Assembly (NCBI GenBank): GCA_016617785.1
Contig: JADILM010000005.1
Location: 1,798,001-1,862,000 of the forward strand
Reading direction: 5' to 3'
DNA from: Sporobolomyces roseus
Taxonomy: Eukaryota > Basidiomycota > Microbotryomycetes > Sporidiobolales > Sporidiobolaceae
Length of the DNA stretch: 64,000 nucleotides
The position numbers and the translations under genes are program-made. This document shows positions 1-11,457 of the stretch, in pieces (positions within the stretch are counted from its first letter, which is position 1; every line of letters starts with the position of its first letter). Below the pieces are notes generated by a model. It saw nothing but the letters and a program-made list of their open reading frames with translations, had not been told where the DNA came from and did no database searches.

Positions 1-779
1 ACTCCCATCCTCCTCCTCCTGACCCACATATGAGGATCATCCAGAATCTTTCTAACTAAAGGTTCCTGTTCCTTCTCCGCATCCATATCCTTGGCGTACT
101 TTCTCAACTTCTCCGTCAATCTCGGAGAGATGGGTTTGTGAGGCCATTGAAAAGAAGCGAGAGTTTTGAATTCTGGGAGTTTCGTGGGTTGTCCAACGCT
201 CGAAAGTGGTCCCTCCATATCTAACGTAACATCGAGAGTTTGATGGTTCGAGGCGTTGGCGGAACTTCTTCGTCGAAGGTGGGATTCGCGTCGACTGTGT
301 GAAGGAACTGGATGACCTTCGGAGATAGAGCGAGGAGGAGTGATGGGATCTGAGGAGAGGTCTTCTTCGGATGGAGTCTTGTAGAGTTCGGGAGTCGGTA
401 AGGGATGCCGAGGTGCGAGTAAGGTTGCTCGTTCTTTCAGGGTGTCTCGAAGTGCGAGTAAGGCGGAAATGATCAATTTGCCCAATTCTGCGAACGAAGA
501 GAAGAGTACAAAGGGCGGATCAGTTCCCGGAAACTTCCCTCAATTCCCGAGATTGACCTCACCTGTCATCAGAACCGCACTCGAAGCTTTGTATTGCGCT
601 TGTCCTGGCTTGAGGTGAGCTTGAGAAACATGTAACCTGAGGGATCGACAAAAGTATGAGATCAGCCTCCTTCCAACTTTTCCACCTCGCTCTCGACCTT
701 GAACTCACACTATCGCCAGCACTGTTGACTGTAAGCATACTGCCGCTAAGGAGAGTGTCCGTGCCGAGAGGAGTCCCAT
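1..779 (-). CDS. Nucleotide-sugar transporter, SLC35A-like (5' part only)
   Basis: Partial gene: it starts at 779 and runs off the left edge. Exons 709-779, 563-636 and 487 down to 1 join in frame through two short GT-AG introns. The N-terminus has a first membrane segment of the form LSLAAVCLQSTVLAIVL. It is followed by the block YKASSAVLMTELGKLIIS, which fits the start of the SLC35A family (UDP-galactose, UDP-GlcNAc and CMP-sialate type Golgi antiporters). A hydrophilic loop of about 110 residues follows this second segment, longer than in animal members; long loops are common in fungal ones. Known for the family: exchange of a nucleotide sugar for the nucleoside monophosphate across the Golgi membrane. 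The sugar cannot be told from this fragment. It diverges from the next gene, so the 780-1325 gap probably holds both promoters. Confidence 0.7.
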
Positions 780-1325
780 TCTGAAGAGAAAGTCGGAAAC
801 TAGCTCCGAAGAGATTAAAGAGTTTGATGGCGGCTTTCAGGCTATTGAGCGAGTGACTGAGCTTGAAGGAGAGAGCTGGCCTGCAGCGTATCTAGGTCGA
901 GGATAGCAGTCGGATTGAGGAGGGAGAGTCGGTAAAGTGATCAAAACGAGAGCTGTGAAGTGGATGAGCAGTCGGGAGCGGTTCAAGACCCGGCAAGTCT
1001 GAATAGGACAGGGATGAGATTCTAGATCCATCTTTGATCATTAGAGGGGTGTGAAAGGCTTGCAAGGAGGTGAGATCGACTGAGACACTGATGAGAAATT
1101 TCGCTGGATTTGGAAGGAGTCGCTCTTCGCTTCTCGCCTCTCCTCTCTCTCCTCTCCTAGCCCCATTGAAGCTTCCAAAGGGTGTCTCACACTCTAAAAA
1201 GATCCTGCGTTCATCTCCGAAACCAGCCTTGTCTTGGGAATTTCCTCTGTTCCAGCCGAAACAATAGATAGACCCTCCTCTTCACGCTGTCACACCTACT
1301 CGCCTGCTACTCCTCACTACAGAGT
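780..1325. other. Divergent intergenic region
   Basis: Shared upstream region of the transporter (minus) and the HtrL-like gene (plus). A pyrimidine-rich stretch near 1120-1320 precedes the plus-strand start. The short open frames here have no recognisable protein features. Confidence 0.5.
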
Positions 1326-2980
1326 ATGACCTCGTCGTCAGTGCATTACCGGACGCTATCAGTTCATGGACTAGAGGACGACGCACCCTCACCGATTCCA
1401 CCTTCTTCCGCTTCATTCCTCACTCGACGCTCTTCCTTCAGTTCGCCAGACGTCAAACCTTTCTCCATAAACTCTCACCGCAAATACTCGGATGCACCAT
1501 CTCTTCCCTTCTCAGAAACTCCCTCAAGGCGACAACGCACCCTACCGAAGAACTCGAAATGCCTTCGAATCACTGCTTACCTAGGATGGACGTTAGCTGG
1601 ACTACTCTTCGTCGTACTCGTCGTGAATCAATCGAGTATCTCGCCGTCAGAACACATTCAGAATGGGTTGGCGAGAGTGAGGGAACATCCATTCGCTTCG
1701 AGATTGTTGGATAATGTTGGGTTGAACGCGGTTGGAACCGGTGGAACCGGTGCAGTCAGGGTCTCACACGCTTCGAAACCGGGGAGAACACCGAGTGCGA
1801 CGGGAGCGAAGAAGATATCGGGAGGGACGAAATCGAGTGTGACAATCGTTTCAAGTTTCTATCGGATTGACACTGGAAAGAAACACAGGATAAGCGGTAA
1901 GTTCGAAGCGGATCTTGACATCTTACAGCAGTCACTGATGTTGATTCCCTTCCCGAACTTTCAGAGTATCAAGAATGGTTGACGAATTTCCTTGGTTCCG
2001 TCGAACTTCCTATCGTTTTCTACTGTGCTCCTTCGATGGCCGCTTACGTTCGCAATCTACGAGGGAACAAGGTGAGTCAATTCGCACCTCTCTTCACCTT
2101 CCGTGCTTGCTGACTCGTTCGAATCCGTTTTAGCCTATGGTTTTGATCGCAGACTATTCCGATCCTTTCGAAATGCCACCACTCCTCGCACTCGGCGGCA
2201 AATCGTGGGCTGAGAAACAATACCAGATCGATCCTGAACAACGATGGCACGTTCCTGATGTGTACGGAGTTTGGACTGCGAAACCTTGGATTGTGAGGGA
2301 TGCGAGTGATAGAAATCCGTTCGATTCGGAATACTTCTTCTGGGTAAGCTGACCCTCCTTCTTTCTCAAGAAGATTTCGTACTGATGCGATGGTTGAGTG
2401 TAGGTCGATGCGGGTTCCTTCAGAGATTCTCAAGTCAAACACGATTTCTCTGCACTTCCCTCCGTACTCTCGAAAACCTTCTCCTCTTTACCCTCGGACA
2501 CGATTCTCCTCGCCGCGACAACGCAACCTTTCGCAGATGGCCTCGACTTCGTGAAAGGTGCGAAAGCGGGAAGTATTCCAGATCGAGAGGATCGATTACA
2601 AGGTGGATGGTTTGGAGGGAAGAAAGAGGGGGTTGAGATGTGGGAGGAAACGGTGAAAGAAGTTACGGTCAGACAGAGTGCGTTGGGGAGGTTTGCGGGT
2701 AAGGAACAACCGATTTGGACTCAGGCTGCTAGGCTGAATTGGAAGAAGATTTACGTTCAAGTGAGTCGCTACTTCCTCTCTTTTCTCTCATCGAATCTTC
2801 CCCATATTGACGGTATACCTTGCAAATCGATAGAACATGGCGCTACGAACCGGATCTGACTGTGGAAGCGATTTATGGTTTGGATTCGAGTACTTCGCAG
2901 ATGGACGAGATTGCGAAATTCCAGTTTGGAACGGACCCGAGTACGCCAAGCTCGAGCTACAAGAGCAGAGCTCGACATAG
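1326..2980 (+). CDS. HtrL/YibB-like type II membrane protein
   Basis: Five exons (1326-1896, 1965-2071, 2134-2343, 2404-2760, 2834-2980) give about 463 residues. Residues ~1-75 are Ser/Pro-rich and cytosolic-looking. One membrane segment follows (ITAYLGWTLAGLLFVVLVV), then a Gly/Ser linker. The C-terminal ~290 residues carry the HtrL/YibB pattern: TIVSSFYRIDTGKKHR near the start, later VYGVWTAKPWIV, and SEYFFWVDAGSFRD. The family (bacterial HtrL/YibB and eukaryotic relatives) is linked to surface-glycan loci in bacteria, but its reaction is not established. The topology suggests a Golgi or cell-surface luminal domain. All intron phases agree and the ends are clear. Being next to a nucleotide-sugar transporter fits a glycan role, which is inference. 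Confidence 0.72.
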
Positions 2981-3648
2981 TAAGCTCGTATAATCTGGAA
3001 GGGAGAAGGGTCGACGGATTATCCTAGCTTTACGCATCTTTAGTTTCACCATCATTTTGTGCTTTGTTGTAGTACCTTTACTCATTTTGTTCACTTCCCA
3101 TCTATCGCATTGCATTATCGACATTGGCATTCATCATTGTCCGCTCGCTATTCATCTTCTTCTGCTCCCGTCCTTTGATCGTTTCAACAAGTTTCGCTTT
3201 GACCTGCAGATTTCAATCGAGACTCTTCCCAACGAAAGCAAGCCTTCTTTCGTGAGACGATCTCAGCCAAAGAAGGCTGTGCAGTCTCGCCTGTCAGGAA
3301 TGCGACCCTCATCAGTCTCGCCTGTCAGGAATGCGACCCTCATGAGGCCGGAAGCTTTAAGCAGGAAAGTTTCAAACCGCTCTGCACTCGAAAACGACGG
3401 ACATAAGTTTGCGAGACGAACGACTAGGGGTGCTTTCCATGATGTAGCTACAGGCCAGAGGAGACGAAAAAGCTACAGTGGGGAGGGCGAGACAGATTAA
3501 AGGGTATAGAGGAGTGCGACAAAAAGAATCGACAGGTGGTGATGAAGGGTATCTCTAGGAGTGTTGAACGCAAGGGACGCATTTCGACTCTTTGCAGATA
3601 GCTCGTCCAGGAATGCTGTGGTGCGTAAAGTATTCCTCGTCAGCTCTG
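2981..3648. other. Intergenic, convergent 3' ends
   Basis: Lies between the 3' ends of the HtrL-like gene and the Cys-rich secreted gene. It holds a perfect 31-base tandem duplication (3282-3343) and no convincing gene. The plus-strand frame 3057-3500 lacks any family feature. Confidence 0.5.
3282..3343. repeat. Two perfect 31-base tandem copies
   Basis: Positions 3282-3312 and 3313-3343 are identical head-to-tail copies beginning CAGTCTCGCC and ending CCCTCAT. There are only two copies, so this looks like a recent local duplication. Confidence 0.9.
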
Positions 3649-4312
3649 TTACGAAGAACAGTTGAGAAGAGCATTTCGCAAGACTGACCAGAATTTCGTG
3701 TTTCCGGCTCCTTGATCGCAAACATCTCCAGTTGGAACTCGAACGGCTCCAGCGGGAGGCCTGCATCGATTCAAGTCGCAAGTGTAGCCGAGAGCGGTGT
3801 TGCAAGGTGTTCCAGCATCGCAGAATCGTTCAGTCGTGTCAAGACCGCAGAGATAAGCGCATTTCTGTCCACTGCAGGTCAAGCCGGTCGCGCTAGAGTA
3901 AGAGGGTGCGACGCGTCAGTATCAGGACGAACAGCAGGGAGAAGAGAGTTGAAGCGTACCAGCAAGTTCCGGAAGATTGATCGCAAGAACTACCGAATCC
4001 CGCTGAGTAAGAGCATCCCACTGGACCACTCGCTTGCACGATCGATCCCGAGGCAGATTGAGTCGCTCCAGGTGCAGCAGCTTCCGTATCGGATACTACT
4101 GGAAGATTGTCACGACGTCCCCTGCGGAAAATGGACAAGTCCTTCGTCAACTCTGTCTCGGTTCACCGTCTTCGTAGAGATGAGGAGACTCACCATGCAC
4201 GCTTTTGACGAAGGTGAGTACGCTTCATTCCTTCGTGGCCGCCATGAGAACCGTGTGCGACTACAGTGGTTGCGAGAGCTGCCGCGAAGAGGAGAGAAAG
4301 GAATGATCGCAT
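3649..4312 (-). CDS. Small secreted cysteine-rich protein with pro-region
   Basis: Three exons (4194-4312, 3960-4121, 3649-3892) encode about 174 residues. The start at 4312 gives a strong signal peptide (MRSFLSLLFAAALATTVVA), then a His/Gly stretch (HGSHGGHEG), then the dibasic site RQKR, typical of Kex2 processing. The rest is Cys-rich, about 13 Cys in the last 100 residues, with a CC pair across the second splice and spacings such as FCDAGTPC. No family is recognised. Known biology: such proteins are often wall-associated or effector-like. The 3' end is less certain because a possible further splice donor (GTCAGT) lies close before the stop. Confidence 0.6.
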
Positions 4313-5155
4313 ATCGATTCGAATGTGGCTTGCGAGGAGAGTCGGTCGAGCGAGGATTGGGGTCGGAGTCGAGGATGCTAGCGCAACGGGGATCGAACTT
4401 GTGGAGCTAGAGTCGAGTGGGAGCAGTACTGAAGAAAGGCGAAAGGTTGTTAAACGAGTGTGAGAGCTGTGAGAGCGAGGCAAGATATTGTCGACGTGGG
4501 ACTTGAAGATAGTAGTCGAATGAAGAGGCTAGGCGATGAGACGGAAGATGTAGAGGAGGATCAGAAAGAAGAGAAAGGAGAAATAAAAGATCGACCGCAA
4601 AGAGCAAGAAATTTCGGACGAGTCTCGAACAAGTTTCTGCAAGGGGTTAAGTCATGATTGATCGGAATCGAAGCCGGAGATCCGAAGATTGAGGAGTGAG
4701 GGGGGAAAAAGGGAGAGAAGGGAAGGGAGGCTGGATCAAGATATCAAAGAGCGAGACACAAAAAGTCCTCCGAAACACTTTCTGCATTCGGATTTCTTTC
4801 CCTCAAGCAGCCATGCCTTCGATTAACCTGTTATTAAACGCTCGCCCTATCCAATCTCTGCCGCAATCCCGGCTCGACTCTCCCTCTTTCCTAACTCATC
4901 CAGCAGTCTTTTTCTCTCTTTCATCTCCCTTCCGCCTTAGCGCTCTTTCCTCTTCTTCATTGCTCTTGTTCTCTATCAGTGTCTGCTCCCAACTACTTCA
5001 TTCATTTACACAACAGAAACAAGCTGAGCTCAACTCAGTTCGACAATCTCCCTCAACTTAAACTTTAAACGTCAGATTCGGTGGAACTTGGGATTCATTA
5101 AAAGGGTTCGACTGGCAGTGAGATCGGGTTTATATCATACATAAGATCTATAGAG
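4313..5155. other. Divergent intergenic region
   Basis: Upstream of the Cys-rich gene (minus) and the first PIG-L giant (plus). A long CT-rich run covers about 4860-5000, and an AT-rich stretch with TTATATCAT lies near 5130, shortly before a leader intron. No credible gene is seen; the open frames lack family features. Confidence 0.5.
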
Positions 5156-5220
5156 GTAAGCTGCATCCTATCCGCTATCGTTCTGACCAGTTTCGCTGAT
5201 TTCGAAATCTCGCTTGACAG
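5156..5220 (+). other. Probable 5'UTR intron of the first PIG-L giant
   Basis: GTAAGC donor at 5156, CTGAC in the middle and TTGACAG acceptor at 5220, 11 bases before the chosen ATG at 5232. The second PIG-L gene has a similar intron in the same place, which supports both. Confidence 0.6.
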
Positions 5221-5231
5221 ACTTTCCCATC

Positions 5232-8200
5232 ATGCCCTCTCAACGAACGACTTTACTCTCTTTCAGCTCTCTCTTCCTCCTCGCCCTTCAGTTCGCCTCT
5301 CTCGCTTCAGCCGCCGTCTTCAACTGTCAAGGAGGATCAGTTTATGTAGTCGCTCACCCGGACGACGATTTACTCTTCCAATCCCCCGACTTGCAAACCG
5401 ACGTCAGTGGAAACAACTGTATTACGGCAGTCTTCTTGACTTCGGGAGATTCGGGAACGACAACGGGTTACGCTCAAAGTCGAGAGACGGGAAATGCAGC
5501 AGCTTACGCAGAAATGGCAGGAGTAGCAAACTCTTACACTTCGTGAGTTCTCCTCACTGTATCTGTATCGACGAGACGGACCCTAACGAGACGCTATGTC
5601 CAGTGTTACGGCTACTTTGGCTGGACAACCCGTTCTCGTTCAAACTCTCGTTGGAGCTCCTCAGATTCAACGAGTCATGTTCCGACTACCTGATGGAAAT
5701 ATGGATGGAACTGGTTACTCTGCGAACGGATATCAATCTTTACGACAACTGTGAGTTTGGAGTTTCGTGGAATCTAGCAGAACCCGAGCGAAATTGATCG
5801 ATCTCTCGGAAACAGTTACTTTGGTTCAATCTCGTCTATTCGTAACACTCCCGGCACCGCTTCCTTCACCCTCGCGACTCTCAAACAAGCCATCACCGAG
5901 ATCATCACCGCTCGATCACCGAATCAAGTTCGAACTCTCGACTACCTCTCTGAATTCGACTGTGGAGATCACGCAGACCATCTCACTACTGGTCGTATCA
6001 CTGCGAGTCTCGTCGGAAACGCAGCTCCTGGTGCAGGATTCAGTGGATATATCGGTTACGGAGTAGCGAATTACCCTCCTACGATGTCGACGAGCGATCC
6101 CGCTTTCACGGCTAAAGGAAACGCTTTCTTCGCTTACACTCCTTACGACTCTGCCGAATGTCAATCATACTCTGCCTGTGTCAACGCTGGTCGAGCTGAA
6201 TCTTACTGGCTTACGAGGTGAGCTTCTAGGAATCTTTTCTTCTCTCGCCGCCGAAACTGACGAATTTTCCCTCGACAGGCAATATCAAACTTCGACTTCC
6301 CTCGCTTTCGCCTCTTACGACGGTAGTGCTCAAACTCCTGTCGACTTGCCTGGGGGAGACAACGTCGCTCCCCTCGGAACCATCTACGCTTCTTCTTCCT
6401 ATCCCGGTTATACTCCTTACGCTGCTGTCGATGGCAATATCGGCGGATACCCTGGAAACTCGTCAGCGGAATGGGCCACAAATGGAGAGACAAACACCGC
6501 TTGGTGGGGAGTTGCTTGGGATCAACCTTACAATATCAGTTCTGTAAGTTCTCTCAGTTCTCTCGATGTCTCGGACTGTACTGAATCCTCACTTGCATCA
6601 GATCGTTCTTTACGACCGACCCAACACTTACGACCGAATGACTGGATCAACTCTCACTTTCTCAGACGGCTCGACGGTTTCCGTTGGAGCTCTCGCCAAT
6701 GATGGATCCGCAACTCTCGTCACTCTCCCCGGAACAGTCGTTACGCAAATGATAGTTCTCGCCGTCACTTCGACCTCCTCTTCGACTTCGAACGTCGGAC
6801 TCGCAGAGTTTCAAGCATTCGGAGAACTCTGCGTAGGCTGCTCTCTCGGGAACAACTTTGGCGACGATTCGGCTACGACTACCACGAGTGGAGGAGTTGT
6901 TAGTGGAACCGGAGCGAATGCAGATCTCGCCCTCCTCGCTACTGCTACTGCTTCATCCTACGGTTCGAGTCAACCTCCTCAACGTGCTATAGATGGAGTT
7001 ATTTCGGGTTACCCTGCGAATTACTCGGCGGAATGGGCGACTGCTGGAGAGACTACGGGAGCTTGGCTCAACCTTACTTGGGATGCTTACTACCTCGTTG
7101 ATTCCGTCACTCTTTACGTGAGTCGAGTTTTCGTATTTTTTCCTTCGAACTTCTCGCTGACTATCAGCTTTTCGAACAGGATCGCCCAAACACGAACGAC
7201 TGGATCACTGGAGGTGTCATCAACTTTGACGATGGTACTACTCTTCCGATCTCGAGTCTCGACAACACGGGAGGAGCAACCGCTTTCAATCTCCCTACTC
7301 CCGCAAACATGTCCTCGCTCCAATTCACTGTCACTTCCGCTAGTGGATCAAGTGGGAACGTTGGTCTCGCCGAGATCGTCGTCTCTTACTCGCAACCTCA
7401 AACTCCGATTCTCAAAGGAAACGAAACGAATTCCACCGTCGTCGCTACTCCAGCTCCTACCTTCGATTGGTCGACTGATCTCGCTCTCAACGCTACAGCC
7501 CGAGCATCAACCTCCTCGCCTAATCAAGGACCTGAGAAAGCGATTAACGCAGCTCCAGGAGGTTTCACTTATGCTGGAGGATCTTACCTCGACGAATGGG
7601 CTTCTGCTGGAGAACAAGCTGGAGCTTGGATCAAACTCAACTGGGATTACGGAATCACAGTCAACCAAGTCGTCCTCTACGATCGACCGAACGTCAACGA
7701 TCAGATTACGGGAGGAACTCTTCGATTCGACAACGGATTAATCATTCAGACTGGAGCTCTCGCAAACGATGGAAGTGCGGTCAACATATCGGTGCCAGGT
7801 ATCAACACGACCTCAATCTTCTTCACGATCACTTCGGTATCCTCAACGACTACGAATGTCGGATTGTCTGAATTCGCTGTCTTTGGATCGATCAAGTGAG
7901 CTTCCCTTTCTTTGCTCCCCTTTCCGAGTCCATCCTAACGAGCTTCTTCTCTTCTTCAGCCCCCTCTCTAACTCTACGACCACGAACTCGACATCTACCT
8001 CAAACTCGACTATCGCTGCTGGGTCCTCGAACCTACCAGTTCCTACCGGACCAAATCTCGCTTTGAACGCGACGATCTACGCTTCCACCTCGAGCTACAA
8101 CCAAGGAGCGGACAAGGCAATCGACGGTTCAGTCAACGGATACAAGGATGATGGCAGTGGAGATTACTCGAAAGAATGGGCTTCGAATCACGAAGGAGCT

Positions 8201-10419
8201 GGTGCTGGACTCTACCTCACCTGGCCCACCTCGATCAACGTCTCGACCGTCGTACTCTACGATCGACCTAACGCTGGAGATCAAGTCACTGCTGGACGAC
8301 TCACCTTCTCCGATGGTTCGACTTTCCAAGTTTCGACTCTCCCGAACAACGGTTCAGCTTTCGTCGTACCTATCGGGAACCGAGCTACTACTTCGCTCGC
8401 ATTCTCTGTCACCGGTGTCAGCGATTCGACTTCAAACGTTGGACTCGCTGAGATTCAAGTTTACGGTTCTCTCGCTTCGTGAGCCTTTCGTTCTCATCTA
8501 CTTCCTCTCGCGACGTAAGCTGATCTCGATATTCAAAAACAGAAACTCTTCCCTCGCTGGAAACTCGTCTATGATCTCAAACTCGACGCTTACCGGAAAC
8601 TCGACAATAATTTCCAACGGCACCCTTATCACCAACGGAACCTTGATTGGAAACGGCACCTTTATCGGGAACGGCACCTTACTCAACAACGGTACCCTCA
8701 TCAACAATGGTACTCTCATCACGAATGGAACTCTGATCGGAAATGGAACTTTCATCGGAAACGGAACTCTACTCAACAACGGTACTTTCATCGGAAACGG
8801 CACGATCGTCCCCAATAACGGTACCCTCGTCAGCAACTCTACTTTGCCTACGAACGGCACCTTCTTCTCAAATGGAACCTTCGTCGGAAACAGTACCTTC
8901 CTACCGAACGGAACCGTAATCTCGAATTCGACCACTCTCTTGCCTAACGGAACTGTCATCTCGAATGGTACCGTCGTCTCGAACTCGACCTTACTGCCTA
9001 ATGGTACTGTGATCTCGAGCGGTACCGTCATCTCCGGGAATGGAACTCTCGCAAGTAACGGCACGAGTTTCGGAAACGGGACGATTTATCAGAACGGAAC
9101 GATCATCTGGAACAACACCTCCCTGCCTACGAATACCACCTCGAAACTTCCGAATGCAACCTCTTCCCTCAACGTTTCCTCTGCTCTTCCCTCGATAACC
9201 TCGAATTCTTCCTCAACCGTCAACATTTCCTCCTTCTTCCCTTCTGCGACCGCTAGTGCAAACGCTTCATCAAGCGTCAATCTCTCCTCCTCAGCAGTTC
9301 CAACGGGTAGTCGAAACTCTTCCTCTATTGCATCCGCAACCTCATCCCTCCTCAATTCGTCCAGCATCATTTCGGCTAGTTCGACCTCATCTCGACTACC
9401 GAACAGCACTGTCAGCAGTACCCTCTCATCCACCGCATCTGCATCCATTTCGGCGAATGCGACTTCATCGGGACCCGTTTCGACTGGATCGGCTTCATCC
9501 TCCGGGAGACTCTCATCCTCAGCATCCCTCAACAGCTCCTCGACCATCGCTTCATCCACTCGATCATCTTCAGCGGTATCTTCATCCCTTGCTCCCTCCT
9601 CAGTCTCCTCAAGCAGCATCCTCTCATCCTCGATTCCTGTTTCCTCTTCGATTCTCCCCTCATCAAGTTCGATCCGTTCTTCCACCGTTTCGAGCTCCAC
9701 CGTAACTTCAGTACCTTCCTCCTCGACCCCAAGTCCGTCTAGTACGAAAATGGTGATCTCCTCAGTCTCCTCGAAACCTTCCTCCACTTCGAGCACCTCC
9801 TCCGCTCCCGCCGGTCTCCCTACAGCTGCTCTCACTGGGCCAAACGTTAATATCGCTCGACTAGGTCTCGCAACTGCCTCAGGAACGAACGGACGATCGC
9901 CAGCTTCCGGAGTCAACGATGGAAACGTCGGAGGACTCTCAGCTCTCGGATTCGGAACGGCTTCTCAAGAATGGGCCGTCTCTGGTACCGCGCCTCAATG
10001 GGTTCAGCTCGATTGGAAACAACAATACTTCATGCGCAAGATTGTACTCTACGGAAGACCCAATACTTTCAACACGGTTACTTCGGGAGTTCTCTCTTTC
10101 TCCGATGGAACGATCATCAAGGTCACGGGATCTATCTCGACTAGTGGATCGACAGTCTCTCTCGGAGCCGGAATGTGGGCATCGAGTGTCAGGTTCACTA
10201 CTGCTGGAACTTCCCTCTCTTCGAATAGTGTCGGTTTGAGTGAGATTGCGATCTGTACGTTCTCTTTTCTTCTCTCTCCTTTGCTGGCTCTTATCTGACT
10301 CTCGCTCCCTCCCTCTATCCATAGACAACGCTGCTCCTCCTACAGTTGGATTGGTGGGGGCTATAGGAAACGCAGTAGGAGGTACGCTCTCTGGAATTTT
10401 GAACACCCTCGGTTTCTAG
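5232..10419 (+). CDS. Giant secreted PIG-L deacetylase with 5 galactose-binding-like modules
   Basis: Nine exons (5232-5542, 5604-5750, 5816-6217, 6279-6543, 6602-7117, 7180-7895, 7960-8478, 8543-10254, 10325-10419) give about 1560 residues with consistent phases. A signal peptide spans ~1-28. The PIG-L/LmbE deacetylase domain spans ~29-305, with the zinc motif AHPDDD (family norm HPDDE), FLTSGDSG, and a second ligand cluster CGDHADH. Four beta-sandwich, F5/8C-like modules follow (about 313-450, 480-635, 650-785, 815-958). Each carries a variant of EWAS, VVLYDRPN, L.FSDGS and NVGLAE. Next come a ladder of N-x-T sequons (~960-1150), a Ser/Thr-rich mucin-like stretch, a fifth module (~1390-1530) and a hydrophobic tail. 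PIG-L enzymes remove N-acetyl groups from GlcNAc-type sugars; the signal peptide places this one outside the cell. The modules suggest glycan binding (inference). Confidence 0.85.
8544..9160 (+). repeat. Pentapeptide N-glycosylation sequon array
   Basis: Coding repeat, period 15 bases, consensus NGTLI or NSTLL, with about one N-x-S/T sequon every five residues. An internal block (LIGNGTFIGNGTLLNNGT) occurs twice. Codons for the same residues vary (GGA/GGC/GGT, ACC/ACT), so the protein pattern is kept while the DNA has drifted. Confidence 0.85.
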
Positions 10420-11329
10420 AGAAGACTAGAAACCTCCATTCTCTCCCTCTCATTCGTCCAATATCCTCACACTCCTTATGTGCTCCCTTTCCATAGCGTA
10501 ATCCTTCGCTGTCATCAAGACACACTCTCGTCTCTCCTCTAGTTCAACATCCCTCCAATATCATTCTTGTAGCATTTCATCCTCCGTCGTTTCATAGATA
10601 CCCCTTCTACTCTAACAGCCTGTAGCATAGACCTTCCTTCTTTCCTTCGTTCATTCATTCGAAATATCATACCCATCGATTCTGCATCCACTCCTCGTGT
10701 TCGTCCCTGCTGTTTCAATACTCGGCGAAAATAGCTTCACTTCGATCTTCCGTACTCCTTGAGTGCAATAGCAGCTTGAGGACGATCAGGAGAGGGAGAG
10801 GGAGAGGGAGAGGGAGAGGGAAGGACAGATTGAAGTTGAGCGAAAATTCCAAGTCGCTATCGATTCCTGTCGAGTTGCTTCTTGGTCGAGTGAGTTTATC
10901 ACTAGCTTGTATAGGTCTCAGTGATGTGTACTCGAATGAAAGAGTCGTGGAGGACGGAAGGAGGTTAGACTTTCCTTTTTCTGAGATTTGTCTCTTTGGT
11001 CTCTCACTACTCACAATACCGCGAATAGATAATGTCTCTCACCTTACCAGCTTTCACCGCTACTCTCCCAAGGTCTCGCTCTGGAAGCTTGCGTTCGCCT
11101 CGACCCTTTCCCTCTCCCACTTGGATCCCGAATTTGGAAGAATCTTGATCGACCTCCGAGCAGCAGCTGCTCCTACGCTACCCACCAAGGCCTAATCGCT
11201 CCTCTCACTCACCGTCCCCAGCTGTACGGAGTAAAAGGTTGACGGAGAATAGATAGAGGGAGATTCACTTCGCAAGTCTCGTTCAGCTCCTCTACAAGCC
11301 TTGAATCGGAGACGCACTTTCATTAGATA
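10420..11329. other. Intergenic between the two PIG-L giants
   Basis: Includes the 3' flank of the first giant and the promoter and leader of the second. A purine hexamer repeat (GGGAGA about five times) lies at 10789-10822. No gene is supported. Confidence 0.5.
10789..10822. repeat. GGGAGA microsatellite
   Basis: About five and a half uninterrupted hexamer units, in a non-coding stretch. Confidence 0.85.
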
Positions 11330-11412
11330 GTGAGTAGCTGACTCTCCCTTACCTCCCCTTTCTCCTCATGGAAGAGACTCCCCGTTTGCTGATAAACTCT
11401 ATCGATTCTTAG
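11330..11412 (+). other. Probable 5'UTR intron of the second PIG-L giant
   Basis: GTGAGT donor at 11330, CTGAC soon after, and TTCTTAG acceptor at 11412, 45 bases before the ATG at 11458. It matches the leader intron of the upstream paralogue in position. Confidence 0.55.
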
Positions 11413-11457
11413 GTCGTCTCGTTTCCTTCGCTCTTCCCGCTTTCCCCTTACTCCGCG

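Noticed and set aside
3057..3500. 147-codon plus-strand frame containing the 31-base tandem repeat
   Set aside because: It begins in a hydrophobic chance stretch, has no family features and overlaps the 3' flanks of two convergent genes.
8498..9916. Long antisense open frames opposite the sequon array and Ser-rich exon (188 and 275 codons)
   Set aside because: They are by-products of low-complexity coding on the plus strand, consisting of repetitive Val/Pro/Phe or Glu-rich strings with no domain, splice or start context.
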